Shown: positions 17,929-27,036, numbered from the stretch's first letter. The stretch: 64,000 bases of DNA from Comamonas odontotermitis (GCF_014207855.1 NZ_JACHKZ010000014.1:1-64000), one strand, 5' to 3'. Notes: generated from the sequence alone by a model not told the origin. Program-made: numbers and translations.

Positions 17929-19503
17929 ATGACGACCCAACCGCTCTACATCCGCATGCACCCGTCAGACAACGTGGCCATTGTCGCCAACGATGGCGGT
18001 TTGCCCGCGGGCACCGTTTTTGCCGATGGGCTGACGCTCGTGGACAAGGTACCGCAAGGCCACAAGGTGGCGCTGGCCGATCTGGCAGAAGGCGATGCCG
18101 TACGCCGCTACAACGTGGTCATCGGCTACGCCAGCCGCGCCTTGCCGCGCGGCAGCTGGGTTAACGAGCAGACCCTGCGCATGCCCACCGCGCCCAAGCT
18201 GCATGGTCTGCCCATGGCCACGGTGAAACCGCCTGCGCAGCCGCCCCTTGAAGGCCATACCTTTGAAGGCTATGTGAATGCCGACGGCTCAGTGGGGACG
18301 CGCAATATTCTGGCGATCACCACCACGGTGCAATGCGTGTCGGGCGTGGTGGATGTGGCGGTGGCGCGCATCCGAAAGGAGCTGCTGCCCCTCTATCCGC
18401 ACGTCGATGATGTGGTGGGCCTGGAGCACACCTACGGCTGCGGCGTGGCGATTGATGCGCCCGATGCCGTGATCCCGATCCGTACCCTGCGCAACATCAG
18501 CCACAACCCCAATTTTGGTGGCGAGGTGATGGTGGTGAGCCTGGGTTGCGAAAAGCTGCAGCCCGAGCGCCTGCTGCCGCTCGAAGCGCCGCTGTTGCCT
18601 TTGAAGCGCGATGCTGCTGCACCACCAGCGCCCGCCGCCAACCTGGATGTGGTGTGCCTGCAGGCCGAAGAGCACGTGGGCTTCATGAGCATGATTGACT
18701 CCATCGTGCGCCAGGCGGATGTGCATCTGCGAAAGCTGAACCAGCGCCGCCGCCAGACCGTGCCCGCGAGCGCGCTGGTGGTGGGCGTGCAGTGTGGCGG
18801 CAGTGATGCGTTCAGCGGCGTCACGGCCAATCCGGCGGTGGGCTTTGCCACCGATCTGCTGGTGCGTGCTGGCGCGAGCGTGATGTTTTCGGAAGTGACC
18901 GAGGTGCGCGACGGCATTGACCAGCTGACTTCGCGCGCCCGCACGCCAGAGGTGGCACAGGCGATGGTGGAGCAGATGGCCTGGTACGACGCCTACCTGG
19001 CGCGTGGCAGTGCCGACCGCAGCGCCAATACCACGCCCGGCAACAAGAAGGGTGGCCTGTCCAACATCGTGGAAAAGGCCATGGGCTCCATCATCAAATC
19101 AGGTTCGGCACCCATCGACGGTGTGCTGGCGCCCGGTGAGAAACTGCAGCAAAAGGGCCTGATCTATGCGGCCACGCCCGCGTCCGACTTCATCTGCGGC
19201 ACCCTGCAACTGGCAGCAGGCATGAACCTGCACATCTTCACCACGGGTCGTGGCACGCCATACGGCCTGGCGGAGTGCCCGGTCATCAAGGTGGCCACGC
19301 GCAGCGATCTGGCGCGCCGCTGGCACGACCTGATGGATGTGAATGCGGGCCGCATCGCCGATGGCGAGGCTAGCATTGAAGACCTGGGCTGGGAACTGTT
19401 TCACCTGATGCTGGATGTGGCCAGCGGCAGGAAAAAAACCTGGGCTGAGCACTGGAAGCTGCACAACGCGCTGGTGCTGTTCAACCCGGCGCCGGTGACC
19501 TGA
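17929..19503 (+). CDS. garD: Galactarate dehydratase
   Basis: A 524-residue UxaA-superfamily enzyme that converts galactarate (mucate) to 5-dehydro-4-deoxyglucarate. The sequence tracks E. coli GarD closely as I remember it: an N-terminal SAF-like domain with [14 protein letters not shown] and [14 protein letters not shown], then [42 protein letters not shown] and the C-terminal LFNPAPVT. Length also fits GarD better than altronate dehydratase (about 495). The start is 10 bases after dctM, within the same operon. Its product feeds KdgD on the other strand, joining the two operons into one pathway. Confidence 0.94.
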   Translation: MTTQPLYIRMHPSDNVAIVANDGGLPAGTVFADGLTLVDKVPQGHKVALADLAEGDAVRRYNVVIGYASRALPRGSWVNEQTLRMPTAPKLHGLPMATVKPPAQPPLEGHTFEGYVNADGSVGTRNILAITTTVQCVSGVVDVAVARIRKELLPLYPHVDDVVGLEHTYGCGVAIDAPDAVIPIRTLRNISHNPNFGGEVMVVSLGCEKLQPERLLPLEAPLLPLKRDAAAPPAPAANLDVVCLQAEEHVGFMSMIDSIVRQADVHLRKLNQRRRQTVPASALVVGVQCGGSDAFSGVTANPAVGFATDLLVRAGASVMFSEVTEVRDGIDQLTSRARTPEVAQAMVEQMAWYDAYLARGSADRSANTTPGNKKGGLSNIVEKAMGSIIKSGSAPIDGVLAPGEKLQQKGLIYAATPASDFICGTLQLAAGMNLHIFTTGRGTPYGLAECPVIKVATRSDLARRWHDLMDVNAGRIADGEASIEDLGWELFHLMLDVASGRKKTWAEHWKLHNALVLFNPAPVT

Positions 19504-19583
19504 GCGCACATTTTGAAGAGCCATTCCAACCCGCAGCAAGACGGGTGCATCCCCCCTTTTGAACCACCCGATTGGAGACAGAC

Positions 19584-20579
19584 ATGCAACGCCGTCAACT
19601 GTTGAAAGCCGCTGCCGTACCCCTGGCGCTGGCCTGCCTGCCCGCTGCTGTGCGCGCGCAGGGCAACTGGCCCAAGGGCAAGCCTATTACCTACATGGTG
19701 CCGTTTGCCACCGGCGGCACCACCGATACGCTGGGCCGCCTGATTGCGCAGCAACTGGGCCCGGCGCTGGGCACCACGGTGGTGATCGAGAACAAGGGCG
19801 GTGCGGGCGGCAGCGTGGGCTCGGAGCTCGCAGCGCGCGCCCAGCCCGATGGGTTCACTATTTTGGGCGGCACCATCAGCTCGCACGCCATCAACATCAG
19901 CCTTTACCCCAAGCTGGGGTATGACCCGGTCAAATCATTCACTCCCGTCACCTTGATCGGCACCAATCCGCTGGTGCTGGTGGTGGCTGCCAACAGTCCC
20001 TACAAAAACCTGAAGGATGTGCTGGAGGCATCGAAGAAAAGGCAGGGTGGCCTGTCTTCCGCATCGGCAGGTACCGGCACTTCGCAGCATCTGGCGCTGG
20101 AGATGCTGGGCTGGAAATCGGGCGTCAAGTTCACCCATGTGCCATACAAAGGCAGCGGCCCGGCCATTCAGGATGTGATGGGCGGGCAGGTGGACATGAT
20201 GTTCGACACCACGGTGGTAGCCGCGCCGCATATCCAAAGCGGGAAGCTGCGTGCGCTGGCAGTCACCTCCAGGCAGCGGCTCGATGCGCTCAAGGACGTG
20301 CCCACGGTGGCGGAGTCGGGCATCAACGGTCTGGGTGATTTCGAGGTGACTTCGTGGCAGGCGATTTTTGCGCCGACCGGCACACCAGATGCCATCGTGC
20401 AGCGGCTGCATCAGGAGATTGCCAGGATCATCGCCACGCCCGACATGCAGGCACGGCTCAAATCCATGGGCATGGATGCCTCGACGATGAGTACCACGCA
20501 GGTGGCAGATTTTCAGAAGGCGGAAGTTGCCAAGTGGGCAGCAGTGATCAAGGAGGCGAATGTGAAAGTGGACGGCTGA
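19584..20579 (+). CDS. TctC/Bug-family periplasmic solute-binding protein
   Basis: The 331-residue protein begins MQRRQLLKAAAVPLALACLP and has a signal peptide ending near AAVRAQG, with paired arginines that might make it a Tat substrate. The mature protein shows KPITYMVPFATGGTTDTLGR, the family's ligand-binding loop. GGAGA lies at a good distance from the ATG; an in-frame TTG four codons earlier is less likely. It is a second orphan receptor without TctAB at the far end of the aldarate locus, perhaps tuned to a different sugar acid from the one at 11093. Confidence 0.87.
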   Translation: MQRRQLLKAAAVPLALACLPAAVRAQGNWPKGKPITYMVPFATGGTTDTLGRLIAQQLGPALGTTVVIENKGGAGGSVGSELAARAQPDGFTILGGTISSHAINISLYPKLGYDPVKSFTPVTLIGTNPLVLVVAANSPYKNLKDVLEASKKRQGGLSSASAGTGTSQHLALEMLGWKSGVKFTHVPYKGSGPAIQDVMGGQVDMMFDTTVVAAPHIQSGKLRALAVTSRQRLDALKDVPTVAESGINGLGDFEVTSWQAIFAPTGTPDAIVQRLHQEIARIIATPDMQARLKSMGMDASTMSTTQVADFQKAEVAKWAAVIKEANVKVDG

Positions 20580-20654
20580 TCCACTTGTCCATGCATTCGC
20601 CCGCTTGGCGCGGCTTTCGCGCCGCCCGATCTGGTGCGGGCGCTGCCGGTGTCT

Positions 20655-21506
20655 CTATTTTTTCCACTTTGCGCGCAGTTCCGCGCAATGGTCTTTGGCA
20701 GTAAGCGCTGGCGTGTAGTGCACCGAGTCCCGGTCGGCTTGCGGGGCTTGCTCTGTATCGCCTGCCTGCCCGATGGCCACCACTGAGCGCAATCCCGGCG
20801 GCAACCAGCTCGGCACGCCAATACTGCGCAGCACATGGCCGCGCCCGGCAATCAGGATCACCGTCTTGCCTGCCCGCACCTGTTGCTGCGCCGTGCTGGC
20901 CATGCTCGCATCCTTGGCGAGCTGTATGCGTGCCATTGGCGCCAGTTGCGCATCGGGCAGCAGGCCGCAGTGGCCGTCGCGGATGGCGTCCAGCTGGCGC
21001 TGCCAGCCAGGCTGGGGCAAATGGGTGTCCCATTGCGGCTGTCGCATCACTTCGCGCATCTTCGCGCGCGGCAGATTGCCGCCCAACACCGGCACACCGG
21101 CCTGCACAGCGGTCATCACCGCGGGGCCATAGCTCTTCCATGGCCAGCCTGCATCGTTCCAGGCCAGGGCGCTCTGCACTTCTGCGTCGCTCGCCGATGC
21201 GGGCAGGCCCTGCGTGCTGTTGCCTGCATCGGCCATCTCCAGCACCAATGCGGCCAGACGGCCTTGCGCAGCCCATTGCGCCACGGTATCGCGCTGCCAT
21301 TGCTGGTGTTCCGGGGCATCGTGCTGTTCGCCAAGCAACAGCACATCTGGCGGGTGTTGCAGCAGCAATTGGCGCTTCCAGTCCCCCAGCGGAGTGGCGG
21401 GAGGCGACGCGCTGCTGGCGCAGCCGGCCAGCATGAAAACGAAAACGAGCGAGCTGGCGGCCAGGAGGCCGGACGGGAGTGTCTTGGTTTTCCACATGGT
21501 GCGCAT
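20655..21506 (-). CDS. ChaN-family lipoprotein (haem/iron-related)
   Basis: The 283-residue protein has a lipoprotein signal (VFMLAGCAS, lipidated Cys about residue 29). The ChaN-like fold motifs follow: LLLGEQHDAPEHQ near residue 58, EMADAG, LAWNDAGWPWKSYGP and a C-terminal IAGRGHVLRSIGVP. Campylobacter ChaN binds cofacial haems and is part of an iron-uptake system. Here it is divergent from a Fur-boxed TonB receptor, fitting an iron role. I start at the ATG giving MRTMWKTKT; a TTG nine codons upstream is in frame but would spoil the signal peptide. Confidence 0.86.
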   Translation of the reverse strand: MRTMWKTKTLPSGLLAASSLVFVFMLAGCASSASPPATPLGDWKRQLLLQHPPDVLLLGEQHDAPEHQQWQRDTVAQWAAQGRLAALVLEMADAGNSTQGLPASASDAEVQSALAWNDAGWPWKSYGPAVMTAVQAGVPVLGGNLPRAKMREVMRQPQWDTHLPQPGWQRQLDAIRDGHCGLLPDAQLAPMARIQLAKDASMASTAQQQVRAGKTVILIAGRGHVLRSIGVPSWLPPGLRSVVAIGQAGDTEQAPQADRDSVHYTPALTAKDHCAELRAKWKK

Positions 21507-21635
21507 GCTAGCGGCGCGGGCATGCACTTTCAATGCATCGGCCTATTGGGCGGGTGTTTCAGCGCAAGAAAATCCATGGCTGTGCTGGCAAACCATGTCC
21601 GCGAGAGGTACGTGGATTCAATAATTTATTTAGAA

Positions 21636-21650
21636 TGCGAATTATTCTCA
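21636..21650. promoter_or_regulatory. Fur box upstream of the TonB-dependent receptor
   Basis: TGCGAATTATTCTCA matches 12 of the 14 specified positions of the Fur 7-1-7 core TGATAATnATTATCA. It sits 18 bases before the receptor ATG in a short AT-rich stretch that also holds the likely promoter. Iron-replete Fur would be expected to repress the receptor-PepSY operon. Confidence 0.8.
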
Positions 21651-21668
21651 TTAATATTTATAAAATCA

Positions 21669-23816
21669 ATGGCTTCTACATTTTCGATTGCCAGCCGCAA
21701 GCGGCTGGCAGTGCATTCTGCGGCCACGCTGGTTGCGCTGTCCTCGGGTTCGGCTGCGATAGCGCAGGAGCCGCCCGCTGCAACACCTGCCGAGGCCACG
21801 TTGCCAACGGTGCGGGTCAATGCCTCCACAGAAGCCGAGACGGCGACGTCGTCCGTGATCGGCTACCGGGCGCGAAATGCTGCCACCGCCACCAAGACCG
21901 ACACGCCACTGGCCGAGACTCCGCAGTCCGTGACGGTGGTGACGCGCGACCAGATGCTCGACCAGGGCGCCACCAACCTGCAGGATGCGCTGACCTACGC
22001 AGCGGGCGTGCGCTCCGACGCCTATGGCATCGACTCGCGCGCCGACAGCTTTCTGATTCGGGGCAGCGAGCCGTCGCTGTACCTGGATGGCCTGCAGATG
22101 TATTCATCCGGCTGGTACACGGCCACCGCGCGACCTGATCCATATACGCTGGAGCGGGTGGAGGTGTTGCGCGGGCCGGCGGGCATGCTGTTTGGTGCAG
22201 GCACGGCGGCGGGCGTGGTCAACATGGTGAGCAAGCGCCCGCAGGCAGAGGCTGCGCGCGAGGTGGGCGTGCAATTTGGCTCATTCGGCCGCAAGCAGAT
22301 TCAGGCGGATCTGACCGGCCCGCTCAGCGCTGATGGCGCCTGGTCGTACCGCCTGGTTGCACTGCAGCGCAAGGCCGATACGCAGGTGGACTATGTACCC
22401 GACGACCGCTCGCTGCTGGCGCCTTCGCTCACTTGGCGGCCAAGCGCTGCCACGTCGCTCACGTTGCAGGGCCTGTGGCAGAAGGACAAGACCGGCAGTA
22501 CCTCGCAGTTCCTGCCCTGGCAGGGCACCTTCCTGCCCAACGTTAATGGCCAGTTGCCCAGCAGCCGCTTTATCGGCGAGCCCGGAGATGGTTACGACAC
22601 TACGCGCAAGACCTTTGGCTGGCAGTTTGAGCACCGCTTCAACGACCAGTGGAGCTATCGCCAGAATGCGCGCACGGCGCGCACCTTCAACGATTCGCAC
22701 TACCACTATGCCGACTCTTTCGCGCTGCCCGGCGGCTGGAGCCTGGACCCGGCGGGACAGCGCTTGCTGGGCCGCTACAACGACAAATCCCTGGCCTGGA
22801 CTCGTATGAACGCCATCGACAACCATGTCGAGGGCCATTTTGGGACAGGTGCAGTGCAGCACACCCTGCTGGTGGGAGCCGAATACTCGCGCCAGCGCCA
22901 GGACAAGCGCGAAGGCTCCACCTACAGCACTATCGATGCCTACAACCCGGTCTACGGCGTTGGCTACGTGCCGGTGACCGAGCTGAAGGATTTGCCCCGC
23001 ACCACGCAACGCAATGCGGGCATCTACGTGCAGGACCAGATGAAGTGGAACCAGTGGATTTTCGTAGCCGGGCTGCGCCATGACCGCAGTACCAGCGGCG
23101 CGGAAGGCCGTGCATCAGAGACCACCAATGCCAACAGCCGCCGCCTGGGCGTGATGTACGCGCTGCCCTCGGGCTGGTCACCGTACCTGAGCTATACCGA
23201 ATCGTTCACGCCGCAGGCGGGTACCAATGCGGCAGGTAGCCTGTTCAAACCCCTGCGCGGCGAGCAGGTGGAGGCTGGTGTCAAGTACCAGCCCGAGGGC
23301 TCGGCCACCAGCTTCACCGCATCGGTCTACTCGCTCAAGGAAAAGAACCGCATCGTCTCCGACGCGACCAACCCCAACTACGGCCGCCAGGTGGACGCGA
23401 CCAGGAACAAGGGGCTGGAGCTGGAGCTCAAGACCACGCTGGCCAAGTCCGTTGACCTGATCGCCAACTACAACTACACCAATGTGGATCGCAAGCTCAC
23501 CGACATGCCGCGCAACCAGGCTTCGGTGTGGGGCAAGTACCGCTTTGCCATAGCCGGGGTGACGGGCTTCTCGGCAGGCGCGGGCGTGCGTTATCTGAGC
23601 GGCTTTCAGGACATCGAAGGCGCAGACCGGGGCCCCCGCATGCCTTCGGTGGCGCTCCTTGATCTGATGGTGGCCTACGATTCGGAGCACTGGCGCTATG
23701 CGCTCAACATCAACAATGCAACGGACAAAGCGTATTTCAGCACCTGCCTTGCCCGTGGTGACTGCTGGTGGGGTGCGCGGCGCAGCGTGGTGGCCAGCGC
23801 CACCTACAGGTTCTGA
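21669..23816 (+). CDS. TonB-dependent siderophore receptor
   Basis: A 715-residue outer-membrane receptor with a signal peptide (about 1-34, ending AAIAQEPP). The plug domain (about 60-165) has ETPQSVTVVTRDQMLDQGA and the conserved VEVLRGPAGMLFGAG motif. A 22-strand barrel follows, ending in the terminal aromatic ATYRF. There is no N-terminal STN signalling domain, so it should not signal to an ECF sigma factor. Late motifs such as GVKYQPEG and the TDMPRNQASVWGKY region are those of ferric-siderophore receptors of the FhuA/FpvA group. The gene is transcribed from a Fur-boxed promoter and is followed three bases later by a PepSY gene. Ligand unknown. Confidence 0.93.
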   Translation: MASTFSIASRKRLAVHSAATLVALSSGSAAIAQEPPAATPAEATLPTVRVNASTEAETATSSVIGYRARNAATATKTDTPLAETPQSVTVVTRDQMLDQGATNLQDALTYAAGVRSDAYGIDSRADSFLIRGSEPSLYLDGLQMYSSGWYTATARPDPYTLERVEVLRGPAGMLFGAGTAAGVVNMVSKRPQAEAAREVGVQFGSFGRKQIQADLTGPLSADGAWSYRLVALQRKADTQVDYVPDDRSLLAPSLTWRPSAATSLTLQGLWQKDKTGSTSQFLPWQGTFLPNVNGQLPSSRFIGEPGDGYDTTRKTFGWQFEHRFNDQWSYRQNARTARTFNDSHYHYADSFALPGGWSLDPAGQRLLGRYNDKSLAWTRMNAIDNHVEGHFGTGAVQHTLLVGAEYSRQRQDKREGSTYSTIDAYNPVYGVGYVPVTELKDLPRTTQRNAGIYVQDQMKWNQWIFVAGLRHDRSTSGAEGRASETTNANSRRLGVMYALPSGWSPYLSYTESFTPQAGTNAAGSLFKPLRGEQVEAGVKYQPEGSATSFTASVYSLKEKNRIVSDATNPNYGRQVDATRNKGLELELKTTLAKSVDLIANYNYTNVDRKLTDMPRNQASVWGKYRFAIAGVTGFSAGAGVRYLSGFQDIEGADRGPRMPSVALLDLMVAYDSEHWRYALNINNATDKAYFSTCLARGDCWWGARRSVVASATYRF

Positions 23817-23819
23817 TCC

Positions 23820-25007
23820 ATGCAGAGCCGAACGATCAAGATCTGGGTCTGGCTGCACAAGTGGAGCAGTATTGTCTGCACCGCCTTCATGCTGCTGCTG
23901 TGCCTGACGGGCCTGCCGCTGATCTTCCACCACGAGATCGGCCACCTGCTGGGCACCGAGGTGGAGACGCCCAAGATGGCGCCCGGCACACCGCATGCCA
24001 GTCTGGACAAGGTGCTGGAAGTGGCGCGCGCCCAGCACCCGGACCGCGTGGTGCAGTTCGCCTCCAAGGATGCGGACGACGACAATCTCTGGTTCGTCAC
24101 CCTGACGCCCACGCCGGAGCCTACGGACGATTTCCGCTCCGTGGCCATCGACGCGCGAACGGCCCAGGTGCTGGCGCAGCCACGCTTTGACGAAGGCTTC
24201 ATGTACGTGATGTTCAAGCTGCATGTCGACCTGTTTGCAGGCCTGCCGGGCAAGCTGTTTCTGGGTTTCATGGGGCTGCTGCTCCTGGTGGCCATTGTCA
24301 GCGGCTTAGTGCTGTATGCGCCCTTCATGCGCAAGCTGGATTTCGGCACCGTGCGGCGCGACAGGCGCACACGCCTCAAGTGGCTCGATCTGCACAACCT
24401 GCTGGGCATCGTCACGCTGGTGTGGCTCTTTGTGGTGGGGGCCACGGGCATGATCAACACCTGGGCGGATCTGGTCATTAAATACTGGCAGTACGACCAG
24501 CTCAGCGCACTCATGGTGCCCTACCAGGGCCAGCCCACCGTGCCGGTGGCCGAGCGCGGCTCTGTGCAGCGCTCGATGGAAGTGGCGCAGGCCCAGGCAC
24601 CGCAGACCAAGCTCTCCTTTGTCGCCTTCCCCGGCACGACCTTCTCCAGCCCGCACCACACCACCTTCTTCTTTAAAGGCAATGAACCGTTCACATCCAA
24701 GCTGCTGCAGCCGGTGCTGGTGGATGCCAAGACGGCTGAAGTGACGGCAGCGCCCAAACTGCCCTGGTACCTGACAGCGCTGCTGGTGTCTCAGCCGCTG
24801 CATTTTGGCGACTATGGCGGCATGCCCATGCAGATCCTCTGGGCGCTGCTCGACATCGCCACCATCATCGTGCTGGGCAGCGGTCTGTACCTGTGGCTCA
24901 GAAAGGGCAACACCGCCCCCGAGCGCAAGCCAGAGGCCGCCACCGGGGCGGATGAAGCACCGCCTGCCCTGGCAACGCTGAAAAAGCCGCTGGAGACCGC
25001 ACCATGA
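23820..25007 (+). CDS. PepSY-associated TM helix protein (possible ferric-siderophore reductase)
   Basis: This 395-residue inner-membrane protein has the PepSY_TM layout. A first helix carries HKWSSIVCTAFMLLLCLTG (residues 13-31) with a conserved His-Lys, then come a PepSY-like periplasmic domain, two central helices (about 140-160 and 195-215, the latter with LDLHNLLGIVTLVWLF), a second periplasmic domain and a last helix near 340-365. Several conserved histidines could bind haem. Some relatives encoded beside TonB receptors act as inner-membrane reductases for ferric siderophores. It starts three bases after the receptor stop and overlaps the next small gene. Confidence 0.88.
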   Translation: MQSRTIKIWVWLHKWSSIVCTAFMLLLCLTGLPLIFHHEIGHLLGTEVETPKMAPGTPHASLDKVLEVARAQHPDRVVQFASKDADDDNLWFVTLTPTPEPTDDFRSVAIDARTAQVLAQPRFDEGFMYVMFKLHVDLFAGLPGKLFLGFMGLLLLVAIVSGLVLYAPFMRKLDFGTVRRDRRTRLKWLDLHNLLGIVTLVWLFVVGATGMINTWADLVIKYWQYDQLSALMVPYQGQPTVPVAERGSVQRSMEVAQAQAPQTKLSFVAFPGTTFSSPHHTTFFFKGNEPFTSKLLQPVLVDAKTAEVTAAPKLPWYLTALLVSQPLHFGDYGGMPMQILWALLDIATIIVLGSGLYLWLRKGNTAPERKPEAATGADEAPPALATLKKPLETAP

Positions 25008-25186
25008 AGCCGCGCCACCCCTTTTGGGCGCTGTGGGGCTGGCCCCTCGCCATGGGCCTGCTCACCTGCGCTGGCCTCGTGTCGGCACTGTTCAGCGACG
25101 GTGGCCTTGGCGACATGCTGGCTTGGCTGACGCTGGGCATTCCGGCGGCTGCATGTATCTGGTTTGGCTGGCTGCGGCGCAGTTGA
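25004..25186 (+). CDS. Small two-helix membrane protein of the receptor/PepSY operon
   Basis: A 60-residue protein, MKPRHPFWALWGWPLAMGLL at the start, with two hydrophobic segments and a WFGWLRRS tail. Its ATG overlaps the PepSY stop by four bases, indicating translational coupling. Small proteins of this shape are common as third members of siderophore receptor/PepSY operons in betaproteobacteria. No function is established. A terminator follows at 25224. Confidence 0.8.
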   Translation: MKPRHPFWALWGWPLAMGLLTCAGLVSALFSDGGLGDMLAWLTLGIPAAACIWFGWLRRS

Positions 25187-25223
25187 ATCAGTTCCAATGA
25201 TTTGAGCAGTCAGTTGTAAAAAG

Positions 25224-25246
25224 AAAAGCACCTTAACGGTGCTTTT
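25224..25246. terminator. Bidirectional terminator between the iron operon and the lipoprotein operon
   Basis: AAAAGCACC (25224-25232) pairs perfectly with GGTGCTTTT (25238-25246) around TTAAC. A-rich sequence on the left and T-rich on the right allow termination in both directions between convergent operons. Confidence 0.88.
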
Positions 25247-25293
25247 CAATGGATGCATGACGCATGTTGCGCCAGTGTGCGAGACAATCGATG

Positions 25294-25959
25294 TCAATCC
25301 TTGCCATATAACGGCGAACGCGGGCCGTAAAGCACTCCGTTGGGGTGTCCTGCTGCCAGCAATCTGGAAGTCGCGATCCCGGCTACGCCGTGGGATGCAT
25401 CGGTCGTACTATTGATCACCTGCTTGAGAAGCGCGGTGATCAACATCCCAGCCAGGCCTCCGCCACTGTTTCCGCCTTCCTCGCTGGAGGCGCTGGCTTG
25501 ACCCTTCCAGAGTTCCTGGCCATTTTTGAGATCGATCAACTGTGCCTGCACTTGCACCACTGCTGCACTGCTAATGATCATATAGCTGGTGCCATAACGA
25601 TTAACTTTGATATACAGCGCGGCATCTGCGCCAAATATTTCCCGCAGCTTGGTATATGGCACCTCATGGATGTCGCTGGGTACACTCATCCCGTTCTGAC
25701 GAAATGTTTCAGCCACCAGAGTGACCGGCATTACATAGTAGCCAGCTTCAGCCAGCGGGTAGGTGGCATGCGATAGCACACTGGGTGTCGCATTGACGTC
25801 CGGCGCATCGTTAAGTGGCGGTAGCACGAGGATCGATGTCGGCTTTGCGGCCTGAAATGCCGTCCGGTCAATTTTGGGTGCCGTGGTACAGGCAGCCAGT
25901 TGCGCAAACAAAGCAAATGTTGCAGTCCATGCTGCGATTCGGGCGATATGTCTCAACAC
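25294..25959 (-). CDS. GNA1162/DUF799-family lipoprotein
   Basis: A 221-residue lipoprotein with signal FALFAQLAACTTAP (lipidated Cys24). The core ILVLPPLNDAPDVNATPSVL and GYYVMPVTLVAETFRQNGM is characteristic of the GNA1162 (DUF799) family known from Neisseria surface-antigen work. The start is a GTG with GGAAG ten bases upstream. It is the last gene of a CsgG-DUF4810-GNA1162 operon, beginning four bases after the DUF4810 stop. The C-terminal GGNSGGGLAGMLITALLKQ segment is probably membrane-active. The three proteins may form an outer-membrane complex; function unproven. Confidence 0.86.
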   Translation of the reverse strand: MLRHIARIAAWTATFALFAQLAACTTAPKIDRTAFQAAKPTSILVLPPLNDAPDVNATPSVLSHATYPLAEAGYYVMPVTLVAETFRQNGMSVPSDIHEVPYTKLREIFGADAALYIKVNRYGTSYMIISSAAVVQVQAQLIDLKNGQELWKGQASASSEEGGNSGGGLAGMLITALLKQVINSTTDASHGVAGIATSRLLAAGHPNGVLYGPRSPLYGKD

Positions 25960-25963
25960 GATG

Positions 25964-26338
25964 TCAGCTTCCGTTTTTCTTCATGTTATTCATGAGATAG
26001 TCGATGTATTGGGTGGATTCTGGAAAAAGATCCTTTTCTCTATTCCAAGCGGCAATGGCTTTATCGCTGTGCCCTGTGTTGAGATACAGCAGACCCAGGT
26101 GTGCGTAATAGCCAGGGGGCAACTTTGCGTTTTGCGCTGATGCCTGTTCAATGCCTTTTTCCAAGGCGAGGACTTGTCCATCAGCGGATCCGCCGCCTTC
26201 TTTGAGATATTGGTATACCTGAGGCGAATAGTCGTTCCAGGCATACAGCGATTTTTGTGTTGCGCATCCGGTCAGGGCAAAAATGGCCAAAAGCAGGGCC
26301 AGCCGGGTGGTGCGGGTGAAGGAAGCCATCGATTGCAT
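25964..26338 (-). CDS. DUF4810-domain lipoprotein
   Basis: A 124-residue lipoprotein with signal LLLAIFALTGCATQ (Cys25). A short helical domain resembling one or two TPR units follows (GYYAHLGLLYLNTGHSDKAIAAWNREK). The ATG at 26338 has GAGGT nine bases upstream; a second ATG three codons in is weaker. It sits between csgG-like and GNA1162-like genes with gaps of a few bases, the order in which this family usually occurs. Confidence 0.85.
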   Translation of the reverse strand: MQSMASFTRTTRLALLLAIFALTGCATQKSLYAWNDYSPQVYQYLKEGGGSADGQVLALEKGIEQASAQNAKLPPGYYAHLGLLYLNTGHSDKAIAAWNREKDLFPESTQYIDYLMNNMKKNGS

Positions 26339-26343
26339 GTGGC

Positions 26344-27036
26344 TTACCTCGATGGTGTAATTGCAGCAGGCTTGAGCAGGCCGGCGTCAATGGCTTCGCC
26401 CAGGCGATCCACGGCTTCCCGAATGGCAAGGTCGAGCACCTTTCCGTTCAAGGTTGAGTCATAGCTCGCGGTACCGCCGAAGCCAATGATTTCGCGGTTG
26501 GATAGTTGGTACTCTCCGGCGCCCTGCACTGAGTGCACGACTTCAGACGTACGAATACTGACTACGTTCAGCGTGACTTTGGCGTAGGCCTCCTGTGTCT
26601 TGCCCCGTCCCAGAACGCCGAAGAGCTGTTTATCACCCACTTCCTTGCGGCCAAACTCTGTCACATCGCCGGTGATCACATAATCTGCCCCCTTGAGCTG
26701 CTGCGCAGCTCCCTGAAGACTGGCTTCCTGTTTGATTTCAGCCATGTTGTCGCGATCGAGCACATTAAAGCGATTGCTTTGTTGCAAGTGGCTAATTAAC
26801 ACTGTCTTGGCCTGTCCTCCAAGACGGTCAACACTATCGGAAAAAGCTCCACGCAGGTAGCTGGAACGATTATTGAATTGACCCACTGCAATGGGACTGC
26901 GGGGCCCCTGATAGGTACGTACTGCAGCTTGTGTTTTTGCAACTGCAATAGGCTGGTTTGATTCAGTGGCACAGCCAGCCAGAAGCAATGTGCCGCCGAC
27001 CAGCGCAAGCATGGCCGAGTAGAAATGAGCTTTCAT
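26344..27036 (-). CDS. CsgG/HfaB-family outer-membrane lipoprotein
   Basis: A 230-residue lipoprotein with signal LVGGTLLLAGCATE (Cys22) and the CsgG core: a DRDNMAEIKQEASLQG segment, GADYVITGDVTEFGRKEVG, a possible channel-lining YAKVTLNVVSIRTSEVVHSVQGAGEY and a conserved final helix LDLAIREAVDRLGEAIDAG. CsgG itself is a nonameric curli secretion pore, but no curlin genes (csgA, csgB, csgE, csgF) are nearby. The protein is probably part of a different, poorly studied complex with the two lipoproteins encoded downstream. The operon is noticeably less GC-rich than its neighbours. Confidence 0.87.
   Translation of the reverse strand: MKAHFYSAMLALVGGTLLLAGCATESNQPIAVAKTQAAVRTYQGPRSPIAVGQFNNRSSYLRGAFSDSVDRLGGQAKTVLISHLQQSNRFNVLDRDNMAEIKQEASLQGAAQQLKGADYVITGDVTEFGRKEVGDKQLFGVLGRGKTQEAYAKVTLNVVSIRTSEVVHSVQGAGEYQLSNREIIGFGGTASYDSTLNGKVLDLAIREAVDRLGEAIDAGLLKPAAITPSR

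Noticed and set aside
20600-20645. Hairpin between the convergent tctC and chaN-like genes
   Set aside because: GGCGCG/CGCGCC can pair but there is no T-tract on either strand, so I do not call it a terminator.
20835-21668. In-frame upstream extension of the TonB receptor
   Set aside because: It runs antisense through the ChaN-like gene and through the Fur box. The ATG at 21669 gives a proper signal peptide.
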